Below, in pieces: positions 18,311-26,404 of a DNA stretch of 64,000 bases. How positions within the stretch are numbered: position 1 is the stretch's first letter; every line of letters begins with the position of its first letter. Both the position numbers and the translations under genes were made by a program. This DNA is from Lachnospiraceae bacterium (GTDB lineage Bacteria > Bacillota > Clostridia > Lachnospirales > Lachnospiraceae), in contig JAIKVW010000023.1 of the NCBI GenBank assembly GCA_024685315.1, positions 1 to 64,000 on the forward strand. The letters run 5' to 3'. Below the pieces are notes generated by a model. The model had not been told where the DNA came from. It made no database searches and saw only the letters and a list, made by a program, of their open reading frames with translations.

Positions 18311-19963
18311 TTGAAGAATAAGACCCTAAAATTTAAATTAGCCTTCATGACAACGGGTACGATACTTATTATCGGGATCCTGAGCATAGTGCTGAGCACT
18401 GTTTTTTCCACCAGATACTACACCTCCGGAAAAAAGAAGGCCCTGGTCTCCGCGTTTAATGAGATCAGCAAGATGTACATAGATGAGGGAGACAGCGAAT
18501 CCGGATATGCAGGGTATTCGCCCGACGGCGAGTTTACCATACCTGATATTTCCGGCGGCTTCACGGACTATTTTCCTTCCCTGACCGGGCAGGAGATCAC
18601 GGACGAGGTCCGGGAGAGCATTGACAAGATAAGCCAGAACCGCAACCTTGCCATAATAATCTACCGGGACAGCGGCGACGACATTTTCAATTATTTCAGC
18701 CGCGGGACGTCCAAGATACTGCTGTACACTTCATTTGCGAACCTTTCCCAGAGCCGGACCGAGAGCAACTATATCTACGTCGATTACCTCAATTCCAAGG
18801 ACAGCGCCGTTGATGAAGGCGACAGCGAGTCCGGTAATTATGAGATCATGAGGGTCAGCGTGGCCAGGCTCGGTGCTTCATACCTGTACCTTAACGGTCG
18901 CTTCTCGAACGGGGACTATATCATGATCCGTTCTTCGGTCGAGGGCATCAATGAGAGTGTCGACCTTTCCAACCGTTTCTATATTTACATTACCCTCATC
19001 GCGTCGGTCATTGGATTCGTGGTCATGTACTTCCTGTCCGGACGCTTCCTGAGGCCGATAGAGCAGCTGACCGACATGGCAAAGAGGATGTCGAAGCTTG
19101 ACTTTTCCGCGATGTATGAGGTGCAGACCGAGGACGAGGTCGGCGATCTCGGTAACAGTATCAACACGCTCTCAACGACCCTGGAGAAGACGCTTGGCGA
19201 GCTGAAATCCGCGAACGTCAAGCTCAGGGCAGACCTCGAGCAGAAGAACGAAGTCGACGAGATGAGGAAGGAATTCCTCTCCAATGTTTCCCACGAGCTC
19301 AAGACCCCGATCGCGATCATCCAGGGGTACGCGGAGGGCCTTATCGACAATGTAAACGACGATCCGGAGAGCCGCGAGTACTACTGCGAGGTCATTGTTG
19401 ATGAATCCCGGAAGATGAATGACATGGTCCGGAAGCTGATGAATCTGAACCAGCTGGAATTCGGCTACAGCAGCGTGGACATGGAATATTTTGACATCAT
19501 AGATCTGATCCGCGGTACGCTGGAGCGCTCGGATATTCTTATCAAGCAGAATGAAGCGGATATCGTCTTTGACTGCGAAGAGCCGGTATATGTCTGGAGC
19601 GACGCATTCATGGCAGAAGAGGTGTTTACAAATTACCTTACCAATGCCCTGAATCATCTGGACGGTGACCGTAAGGTAGAGATAAGCGTGGAGAAAGGTC
19701 CTGAGAACGTCAGGGTGAGCGTGTTCAACAGCGGCAGTCCTATCCCGGACGAAGATATCGAAAAGATCTGGGACAAGTTCTACAAGGTAGACAAGGCTAG
19801 GACCCGCGAGTACGGCGGCAGCGGAGTCGGGCTTTCGATAGTGAAGGCTGCGATGACCCTTCTCGGCAGGCATTACGGGGTCGAGAACGCCAAAGGCGGC
19901 GTCAGGTTCTGGTTCGAGCTTGACGGCAGGAGCGAGGAAGAAGTTAATGATAGCGATAATTGA
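18311..19963 (+). CDS. Sensor histidine kinase with HAMP domain
   Basis: 550 residues. Membrane helix at about 10-33, an extracytoplasmic sensor region (35-220), a second helix at about 222-245, HAMP, dimerisation domain with phospho-accepting H328 (NVSHELKTP), and an ATPase domain with an N box (NYLTNALNHL) and GGSGVGLSIVK. Starts with TTG at 18311 after GGAGGGTATCC. The sensor region is acidic and matches no domain I recognise. The last 17 bases overlap hisH, implying co-translation with a biosynthetic gene. Confidence 0.93.
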   Translation: MKNKTLKFKLAFMTTGTILIIGILSIVLSTVFSTRYYTSGKKKALVSAFNEISKMYIDEGDSESGYAGYSPDGEFTIPDISGGFTDYFPSLTGQEITDEVRESIDKISQNRNLAIIIYRDSGDDIFNYFSRGTSKILLYTSFANLSQSRTESNYIYVDYLNSKDSAVDEGDSESGNYEIMRVSVARLGASYLYLNGRFSNGDYIMIRSSVEGINESVDLSNRFYIYITLIASVIGFVVMYFLSGRFLRPIEQLTDMAKRMSKLDFSAMYEVQTEDEVGDLGNSINTLSTTLEKTLGELKSANVKLRADLEQKNEVDEMRKEFLSNVSHELKTPIAIIQGYAEGLIDNVNDDPESREYYCEVIVDESRKMNDMVRKLMNLNQLEFGYSSVDMEYFDIIDLIRGTLERSDILIKQNEADIVFDCEEPVYVWSDAFMAEEVFTNYLTNALNHLDGDRKVEISVEKGPENVRVSVFNSGSPIPDEDIEKIWDKFYKVDKARTREYGGSGVGLSIVKAAMTLLGRHYGVENAKGGVRFWFELDGRSEEEVNDSDN

Positions 19964-20603
19964 TTACGATGCTGGAAATACTAGAAGCGTCATTAACGCC
20001 TTCAGGTACCTTGGGGTGGAGACGGTGCTTACCGCAGACCCCGGTGAAATACTGGCGGCTGACGGCGCGGTGCTCCCGGGGGTCGGAGCTTTCGGGGACG
20101 CCATGGACAGGCTAAAGGCTGGAGGACTAGACGAGACGATAAGAGAGTTCGTGAAGACCGGGAAGCCTTTCCTGGGGATCTGCCTGGGGCTGCAGGTGCT
20201 TTTTGAGAGAAGCGACGAGAGCCCGGAGGAAACAGGGCTCGGGATCCTGCCGGGAGAGATACTGAGGATACCTGCTTCGGAAGGCTGCAAAGTCCCTCAG
20301 ATCGGCTGGAACAGCGTTACATTCCCGCGGGAGAGCCGGATTTTTGCCGGGATACCCGAGGGGGCCTACATGTACTTTGTCCACTCATATTACCTTAAGG
20401 CGCACAGTGAGGAGGACGTCGCTGCCCGCACATTCTATTCTGTGCAGATCGACGCGGCGGTAGAGCGTGAAAACGTATTCGCCTGCCAGTTCCACCCGGA
20501 AAAGAGCGGAGAGACAGGCCTCATGGTACTAAGGAATTTTGCCCGGCTCTGCGGGGATCAGAGGGGAAATAATGCTGACAAAAAGAATAATTCCCTGCCT
20601 TGA
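19947..20603 (+). CDS. hisH: Imidazole glycerol phosphate synthase, glutaminase subunit
   Basis: Supplies ammonia to HisF in histidine and purine-linked metabolism. 218 residues from ATG 19947 (GAGGAAG upstream). Class I amidotransferase triad visible: C79 (GICLGLQ), H183 and E185 (QFHPEKS); oxyanion-strand motif [10 protein letters not shown]. The start lies inside the kinase gene and the end overlaps hisF by 32 bases. Confidence 0.95.
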   Translation: MIAIIDYDAGNTRSVINAFRYLGVETVLTADPGEILAADGAVLPGVGAFGDAMDRLKAGGLDETIREFVKTGKPFLGICLGLQVLFERSDESPEETGLGILPGEILRIPASEGCKVPQIGWNSVTFPRESRIFAGIPEGAYMYFVHSYYLKAHSEEDVAARTFYSVQIDAAVERENVFACQFHPEKSGETGLMVLRNFARLCGDQRGNNADKKNNSLP

Positions 20604-21339
20604 TGTCAACCGCGGCAGGGTAGTAAAAGGTATAAATTTTGTGGACCTCCGGGATGCGGGGGATCCGGTGGAAGTCGGAGCCGCGTACGATAAGGCCGGA
20701 GCCGACGAGCTTGTGTTCCTCGACATTACCGCATCGAGCGACGGGCGGGACACAGTAGTAGACCTGGTAAGAAGGGTCGCAGAGAAGGTGTTCATTCCCT
20801 TTACCGTCGGTGGCGGGATACGCACCGTAGATGACTTCCGGGCGGTGCTCCGCGAAGGCGCTGATAAGGTCTCCGTAAATTCCGCGGCTATCGACAGGCC
20901 GCAGCTTATCGCGGAGGCCGCGGATAAATTCGGCAGCCAGTGTGTGGTGGTCGCGATCGACGCGAAACGGCGCGAAGGTTCCGAAGGCTGGACGATATAC
21001 AAGCACGGCGGCAGGCTGGACACGGGGATCGACGCCCTTGCCTGGGCCGAAGAGGTGTGCAGGCTGGGGGCAGGCGAGATACTCCTTACCAGCATGGACT
21101 GCGACGGCACGAAGGACGGCTATGATATTGAGCTTACGAGGAAGGTCGCCGACATCGTGCCGGTTCCGGTGATCGCCTCCGGCGGAGCCGGAACTATGGA
21201 ACATTTCTATGAAGCCCTGACAGAGGGCGGCGCGGACGCCGCTCTCGCGGCATCCCTGTTTCATTACAGGGAGATGGCGATAAAGGACCTCAAGAAATAC
21301 CTGCAGGGCAGGGGAGTCAGCGTGCGCCTGACAGAATAG
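20572..21339 (+). CDS. hisF: Imidazole glycerol phosphate synthase, cyclase subunit
   Basis: (beta/alpha)8 barrel that makes imidazole glycerol phosphate and AICAR with HisH ammonia. 255 residues from ATG 20572 after GAGGGG; catalytic aspartates D11 (PCLDVNRGR) and D130 (VVVAIDAKR) are at the canonical positions. Overlaps hisH. No other his genes are next to it; a eukaryote-type hisA lies at 43.7 kb. Confidence 0.97.
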   Translation: MLTKRIIPCLDVNRGRVVKGINFVDLRDAGDPVEVGAAYDKAGADELVFLDITASSDGRDTVVDLVRRVAEKVFIPFTVGGGIRTVDDFRAVLREGADKVSVNSAAIDRPQLIAEAADKFGSQCVVVAIDAKRREGSEGWTIYKHGGRLDTGIDALAWAEEVCRLGAGEILLTSMDCDGTKDGYDIELTRKVADIVPVPVIASGGAGTMEHFYEALTEGGADAALAASLFHYREMAIKDLKKYLQGRGVSVRLTE

Positions 21340-21352
21340 GACCGGAGAGAAT

Positions 21353-22027
21353 ATGGGAGCAATTGCAAATGACTGGCTGGCGCCGCTGAAGGCGGAGTTC
21401 TCCCAGCCGTATTACAGAGATCTGTATAAGACTATTGTGAGCGAGTACAGCAGCAGGACGGTCTATCCGCCCTCTGATGAGATATTCAAAGCTTTCGAGC
21501 TCACGCCGCTCAGCAAGGTCAAGGTCGTTATAATTGGGCAGGACCCTTACCACGAGCCCGGCCAGGCGGAGGGGCTGTGCTTTTCAGTGAAGAAAGGCGT
21601 AGAGATCCCGCCCTCGCTTGTCAATATTTATCAGGAACTTCACGATGATCTGGGATGCTATATTCCGGACAACGGCAGCCTTGTGAAGTGGGCCGAGCAG
21701 GGAGTGCTCCTGCTGAATACCGTGCTTACTGTGCGGGCCCACCAGGCAAATTCCCACAGGAATATTGGCTGGGAGCAGTTTACTGACGCCTGCATCAGGG
21801 CGGTAAATGCCGAGGACCGGCCGATCGTGTACATGCTGTGGGGACGCCCCGCCCAGGCGAAGGCTTCTATGCTGAATAATCCCAGGCACCTGATCCTGCA
21901 GGCCCCTCATCCGAGCCCGCTCTCAGCCTACCGCGGATTTTTCGGCTGCAGGCATTTCAGCAGGGCGAATGAGTTCCTTGCAGCGAACGGGATCGAACCC
22001 GTCGACTGGCAGATCGAGAATGCATAA
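21353..22027 (+). CDS. ung: Uracil-DNA glycosylase, family 1
   Basis: Removes uracil from DNA. 224 residues with the family 1 motifs: GQDPYHEPGQAEGLCFSV (general base D64), LLLNTVLTVR and HPSPLSAYRGF. It starts 13 bases after hisF and ends the operon before a strong terminator. Confidence 0.96.
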   Translation: MGAIANDWLAPLKAEFSQPYYRDLYKTIVSEYSSRTVYPPSDEIFKAFELTPLSKVKVVIIGQDPYHEPGQAEGLCFSVKKGVEIPPSLVNIYQELHDDLGCYIPDNGSLVKWAEQGVLLLNTVLTVRAHQANSHRNIGWEQFTDACIRAVNAEDRPIVYMLWGRPAQAKASMLNNPRHLILQAPHPSPLSAYRGFFGCRHFSRANEFLAANGIEPVDWQIENA

Positions 22028-22049
22028 TAGTTACAAGCATTTATATATT

Positions 22050-22095
22050 AAAAAACCGGCCAGGGAAGCAAACACGCTTCCCTGGCCGGTTTTTG
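22050..22095. terminator. Bidirectional terminator, ung / regulator
   Basis: 19-pair perfect stem ACCGGCCAGGGAAGC-type arm with flanking A5 and T5 and a six-base loop, between convergent genes. Confidence 0.93.
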
Positions 22096-22103
22096 TATTC
22101 CAA

Positions 22104-23885
22104 TCATTCCTTCAGCAGCTTCCAGAGTGTCGTCCGGCTTATACTAAGCGACTGGGCGGTAAGCGTCCGGTTCCCGTTGTTTTTCCGGAGAAGAATATTT
22201 GCGATATCGCGTTCTATCTCGTTGAGAGGTTTGGAAAGATCTAAAGCGTCCCGTGTCAGACTTCCGTAGGCAGCAGCTGTGATCGAAGTTTCATTCTCCA
22301 GGACTCTTTTTACATCCTCGCTGGTTATCGTTGCTCCTTCAGAGGTGTGATAGAGCATGCTCATTACACGCTGGAACTGATAGTAGTTCTGCGGCCAGGA
22401 AAATGAGGACAGGAGAGTAAGGGCATCCTGGTCGATTCCGGAAAAGAAGCGGTCTCCGTTCATGTTTAGCCAATTGAGGTACATGCTGGAGGAGTTCCTG
22501 ATCATCTCCGGGTCTTCCCTGAGCGGGGGAAGCGAGATAGGAATGCAGTAAAGGTTGTTCTTGTATTTCATGGCCGTCTCTGATACCACATGGCCTTCCT
22601 GTTCCGCAAAGGATACTATTATACGGTTCCTTTCTGACGTCTGCGAGGATATCAGGACTGCGAGAAGCCGTGTAAGATCTTCCTCGGATGCGGAATCAAG
22701 GTTCCCGAAATAGATGGTGTTGTCTGAATCGAACAGGGGCGAGCGGTGATGTTCGAGCAGGAAATTCCAGGACTTTTTGTCCATAAGATTGGAATCGATC
22801 TGAATGTAAGGCTTATTCGAAAAAGGGCTGTTCATGTAGAGGAGTCTGCCGAACTGGGTCTTGCCGCAGCCCTGGGGAGCAGTAAGGAAGATAGGACTCA
22901 TCAAACCTGAGTACTGTCTGACTGTCGTAAGGGCGGAAGGGGAGAATCCCATAACTCCGTAAATGCTCTTGCTGTACTGTTCTTTTACATCTGAAACATT
23001 ACAGTACTGGATGCCGCTCTGAGAGCCTGCGGCAACCTGGTTTACGGTATAATCAAAAACCACATAGGTATTGTCATTGTCGCTGATCGTTCTTGTATAC
23101 ACATTGTACATCTTTGAATGCAGCTGGAAATGGAGCTTGGTGTTCCTGGAAAAATCCATCTCTTTTAGATTCCTCCGAAGGATTTCGATTACTTCCTGGT
23201 CTTTCATATCAGTGCTGGTATAGATCAGCTGGCCTGTCAGAGAGAGTACTACAGTGATAGTTGCCCTGCTTTGAAGCAATGTGCGGAAAAAGTAATTATC
23301 TCTCGTAAGCTGCAGATTCATTTTTCTGAAAACCGAAATACGCCCCAGGGCCTCTCTTATGCTTGTGTCTCCTGAAGTTATCAGGTATGAACGAAAGCCC
23401 CTCTCTCTGCCAAATGTATATCCTGCGACATCACCGAAAATAGTAGAAAAAGAGCCGGAGCGGACCTGCTCGAAGATGGAATCCAGATCGCTTTCATCGC
23501 GGATGACAAATATCTCGCAGTTATAGTTGTGGATAGACCGCAGCAGATGCATAGGTTTTGTGACGTTCTCATATCCGATGACAGCGAAACGCTGGTCTTT
23601 AATACCGGCGAGCTTTAGGCTGGCCAGTATATCGCTTACTGAAGTTTCAATTTCCACGATGGGGAGGGCAACTGAACCCCTGAGCAGAGTGGCGGTCCCG
23701 CCTCGCGACAGGATGATGTCATAATTCGAATGATAATTTGCCTGGGCCAGCATGATACCCTGGTCTCTGTCGCCGGTGTAGGTCGTAAGGTCAATATAGG
23801 GAAATCCCGCCGCGATTCTTTTTATCTGGTTCTCCATGGCCTTGTAAGGTGCTATGGCCAGCACCCGTATCTTGTTTTCCGACAT
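22104..23885 (-). CDS. PrpR_N-type regulator with degenerate AAA+ domain
   Basis: 593 residues. The N-terminal part (about 5-190) resembles the PrpR_N sensor domain (ILSRGGTATLLR, IGYENVTKPMHL). A short PAS-like stretch follows (about 200-290). The next domain aligns with sigma-54 activator AAA+ modules but keeps only a P-loop remnant (APQGCGKTQFG); the GAFTGA loop is missing and the Walker B position reads IYFGNLDS with no paired acids. The C-terminus is a Fis-type helix-turn-helix (NGNRTLTAQSLSISRTTLWK). It is therefore unlikely to activate sigma-54 polymerase. Divergent from the sugar-acid operon, which it probably controls. AAAGGA lies ahead of the ATG. Confidence 0.85.
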   Translation of the reverse strand: MSENKIRVLAIAPYKAMENQIKRIAAGFPYIDLTTYTGDRDQGIMLAQANYHSNYDIILSRGGTATLLRGSVALPIVEIETSVSDILASLKLAGIKDQRFAVIGYENVTKPMHLLRSIHNYNCEIFVIRDESDLDSIFEQVRSGSFSTIFGDVAGYTFGRERGFRSYLITSGDTSIREALGRISVFRKMNLQLTRDNYFFRTLLQSRATITVVLSLTGQLIYTSTDMKDQEVIEILRRNLKEMDFSRNTKLHFQLHSKMYNVYTRTISDNDNTYVVFDYTVNQVAAGSQSGIQYCNVSDVKEQYSKSIYGVMGFSPSALTTVRQYSGLMSPIFLTAPQGCGKTQFGRLLYMNSPFSNKPYIQIDSNLMDKKSWNFLLEHHRSPLFDSDNTIYFGNLDSASEEDLTRLLAVLISSQTSERNRIIVSFAEQEGHVVSETAMKYKNNLYCIPISLPPLREDPEMIRNSSSMYLNWLNMNGDRFFSGIDQDALTLLSSFSWPQNYYQFQRVMSMLYHTSEGATITSEDVKRVLENETSITAAAYGSLTRDALDLSKPLNEIERDIANILLRKNNGNRTLTAQSLSISRTTLWKLLKE

Positions 23886-23947
23886 AATGCATTGAGTCCT
23901 TTCTTAGCTGCAGTTCAAATATTAAACATTTATCCGGCTGGTTTTTG

Positions 23948-23976
23948 TTGAAACTCGTTACCCTTCTAAATATATT
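23948..23976 (+). promoter_or_regulatory. Promoter of the sugar-acid catabolic operon
   Basis: TTGAAA, 17-base spacer, TATATT. Its -10 overlaps the -10 of the divergent regulator promoter. Confidence 0.7.
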
Positions 23977-24002
23977 ATATACAAAGAGCCGCGTTATTTA
24001 AA
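23974..24002 (-). promoter_or_regulatory. Promoter of the PrpR_N-type regulator
   Basis: Reading on the reverse strand: TTTAAA, 17-base spacer, TATAAT. Faces and overlaps the catabolic promoter. Confidence 0.6.
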
Positions 24003-24014
24003 GGCAAAAAGCCG

Positions 24015-24027
24015 AAATTCTGAATTT
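24015..24027 (+). promoter_or_regulatory. Operator-like palindrome in the operon leader
   Basis: Perfect palindrome AAATTC-T-GAATTT about 30 bases after the predicted start of the catabolic transcript. It may be the regulator's site. It also weakly resembles a CodY box (about 10 of 15 positions), so either use is possible. Confidence 0.4.
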
Positions 24028-24057
24028 TTTCACAAAGTGTTTAAAAACTGAACGAAA

Positions 24058-25290
24058 ATGAGATTCTTTATTATTACAGATGATTTTACAGGTGCGTTAG
24101 ATACGGGCATACAATTTGCAAGTTTTGGTGCAGGAGCCAGTATGCTTTTTGATCTCGACGATAAACCGCCGGTTTCTTCTGCTGTATGGGTGTATGATGC
24201 GGAAACAAGGCACAAGACACCGGAAGAGGCTTACAGGATAGTTGCAAACGCCGTATCCTGGGCATGGAAAAACGGGGCCACCCATATTTACAAGAAAACC
24301 GATTCTGCTCTCAGGGGAAATGTTGGAGCAGAACTGCAGGCTCTTCTGGACGCTTCGGTGGAAGACAATCTTATATTTGCCCCGGCTTACCCCCAGACAG
24401 GGAGGACTACCAGAGGGGGGATCCAGTATATCAACCGCGTTCCCGTTGCTGAAAGTGAGTTTGGAATGGATCCTTTTGAGCCGGTCAGGCACTCTTCTGT
24501 TGCCGATATTATCCATGATACGAGCAGTGTACCGGTTGTTTCATCTGCCTGCGGCCTCGATGGAGATGCACTTTCGCGTGGTAGTATTATCGCAGCTGAT
24601 GCAGAGAAAGAAGAAGACCTCGATCTCATTGCGGAATATTGCGGAGAAAAGGATTTAAGGATATTTGCAGGATGTGCAGGATTTGCCCGTTCCCTGGCAA
24701 AAGCCTTCAAGGTTGAGGGCAGCGTGTTCGCGCAGCCTGACGTGAAGCTTCCGGTAATGGTCATCTGCGGCAGCAGGAACCCTGTAAGCGCCGGTCAGAT
24801 GAAGGCTGCAGAAAGTGCCGGCTTTGCCAGAGTCGGATTCGATGAGGAATCCCTGCTCGACAATACTTATTACCACAGCGCGCGGATGGCAGAGGATACA
24901 TCCCGATGGGCAGAGATGTTCAGGGAAAGCGAGATGCTGATCCTCGATGTTAATTCCGTGAAAACGAAGGACGGATGCTCAGACAGGAATGTTGTTGCGA
25001 GAAACCTTGCAGGTGCGGCCAGGGAGCTCATTGACAATATTGAGATCGGAACGCTTTTCTGCACAGGAGGAGATTCGCTTGTGGCGCTCATACAGGAACT
25101 TCAGGTCTCAAGCATGGACCTGGTAAAGGAACTGCAGCCCGGCGTGGTCCTTAGCCGATTTGTTTACAGAGACAGATCTTACGACATCATTTCAAAGGCC
25201 GGCGGTTTCGGAGAATCGGATCTGCTGCTTAAGATAATGGGAACAGTAATAACGATTAACAGGGGGGCAGAGGAAAGTGTTATCGCGTGA
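24058..25290 (+). CDS. Four-carbon acid sugar kinase, DUF1537 family
   Basis: ATP-dependent kinase of the OtnK/DtnK family, which phosphorylates threonate, erythronate or related acids at O4. 410 residues: N-terminal substrate domain with IITDDFTGALDTGIQFA (about 5-21) and KKTDSALRGNVGAEL (about 80), and C-terminal nucleotide-binding domain with CGSRNPVSAGQ and FCTGGDSLVAL. The ATG fits the family N-terminus but lacks a good Shine-Dalgarno, which may limit translation. First gene of the catabolic operon; the next start lies inside it. Confidence 0.9.
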   Translation: MRFFIITDDFTGALDTGIQFASFGAGASMLFDLDDKPPVSSAVWVYDAETRHKTPEEAYRIVANAVSWAWKNGATHIYKKTDSALRGNVGAELQALLDASVEDNLIFAPAYPQTGRTTRGGIQYINRVPVAESEFGMDPFEPVRHSSVADIIHDTSSVPVVSSACGLDGDALSRGSIIAADAEKEEDLDLIAEYCGEKDLRIFAGCAGFARSLAKAFKVEGSVFAQPDVKLPVMVICGSRNPVSAGQMKAAESAGFARVGFDEESLLDNTYYHSARMAEDTSRWAEMFRESEMLILDVNSVKTKDGCSDRNVVARNLAGAARELIDNIEIGTLFCTGGDSLVALIQELQVSSMDLVKELQPGVVLSRFVYRDRSYDIISKAGGFGESDLLLKIMGTVITINRGAEESVIA

Positions 25291-26368
25291 AAATGATTCA
25301 AGACCGATCGTAGGAATATCGATGGGGGATCCATTTGGAAACGGACCCGAGATCACAATAAAGGCATTGTCAGATCCGGAAATATACAGGAAATGCAGAC
25401 CTGTCGTTATCGGAGACGTGAGCTGCATGCAGTATGCGGCAGACGTGCACAAAACCGTCTATGGTAATGAGGTTAAGATCCATAGAGTTACAGATATTGC
25501 TGAATGTGGATATGAATGCGGGTCTATTGACGTTTATGACATGGAACTGATACGCAGGGAAGATATCCCTGGAGCTCCCGCAGCGCCTGCTCCTTTTAAA
25601 CTGGGGGCTACAAAGCTTGGGGGAGACGCAAGCTTCAATTACGTAGTAAAGCTTATAGGGCTTGCCCTTGAGGGCCAGGTTGACGCTACAGTTACGAATG
25701 CATTTTCAAAAGAAGCCATCAATATGGCAGGGCATCACTACAGCGGGCACACAGAGGTCTATGCGGATTATACGCACACTAAGAATTACTGCATGATGCT
25801 GGCCCATGATGAACTGAGAGTCGCCCATGTGAGCACTCATGTTTCTCTTCGTGAAGCATGCGACAGGGTAAAAAAGCAGAGGGTGCTTGACGTTATCCAT
25901 ATGGCTAACGACGCGATGAAGCGCATCGGTATTGAAAACCCGAAGATCGGAGTTGCAGGACTCAACCCTCACTGCGGCGAGAACGGAATGTTCGGTACCG
26001 AAGAGATAGAAGAGATCCAGCCTGCTATCGATGAGGCTCTGAGCGAGGGGATCAACATTCCTGAAAAGGCTCCGACCCCTCCGGATACTGTATTTTCCAA
26101 GGCTCTTGGCGGATGGTACGACATCGTGGTGGTAATGTACCATGACCAGGGACATATTCCGCTTAAAGTAAAAGGATTTGTGTATAACAAAGCCGAAGGG
26201 AAGTGGGATGCAGTCGCAGGTATAAATGTGACCCTCGGACTTCCCATAATAAGAGCTTCAGTCGATCATGGCACCGGTTATGGACATGCCGGAAACGGCC
26301 ATGCTAACGAACTCAGCCTGGTCAACGCGATAGATTTTGCAGTCGCGATGGCTGGCGGGAACAAATAA
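25277..26368 (+). CDS. PdxA2-type 4-phospho sugar-acid dehydrogenase
   Basis: Member of the PdxA family. Next to a DUF1537 kinase it is expected to oxidise the 4-phosphorylated acid at C3 with loss of CO2, giving dihydroxyacetone phosphate, rather than to make pyridoxal phosphate. 363 residues: GISMGDPFGNGPEI (about 13-26), metal-ligand motifs YSGHTEVYAD, NPHCGENG and MYHDQGHIPLK, and the tail DHGTGYGHAG. Starts with GTG at 25277, overlapping the kinase gene by 14 bases. PdxA proper would need other pyridoxine genes, which are absent here. Confidence 0.88.
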   Translation: MLSRENDSRPIVGISMGDPFGNGPEITIKALSDPEIYRKCRPVVIGDVSCMQYAADVHKTVYGNEVKIHRVTDIAECGYECGSIDVYDMELIRREDIPGAPAAPAPFKLGATKLGGDASFNYVVKLIGLALEGQVDATVTNAFSKEAINMAGHHYSGHTEVYADYTHTKNYCMMLAHDELRVAHVSTHVSLREACDRVKKQRVLDVIHMANDAMKRIGIENPKIGVAGLNPHCGENGMFGTEEIEEIQPAIDEALSEGINIPEKAPTPPDTVFSKALGGWYDIVVVMYHDQGHIPLKVKGFVYNKAEGKWDAVAGINVTLGLPIIRASVDHGTGYGHAGNGHANELSLVNAIDFAVAMAGGNK

Positions 26369-26404
26369 GACTCAGGACACAGTGATTAAGGAGTGAGCAA
26401 AAAA

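Noticed and set aside
23886-24057. Sigma-54 (-24/-12) promoter for the sugar-acid operon
   Set aside because: No TGGCAC-N5-TTGC match on either strand; good sigma-70 elements are present and the regulator lacks GAFTGA.
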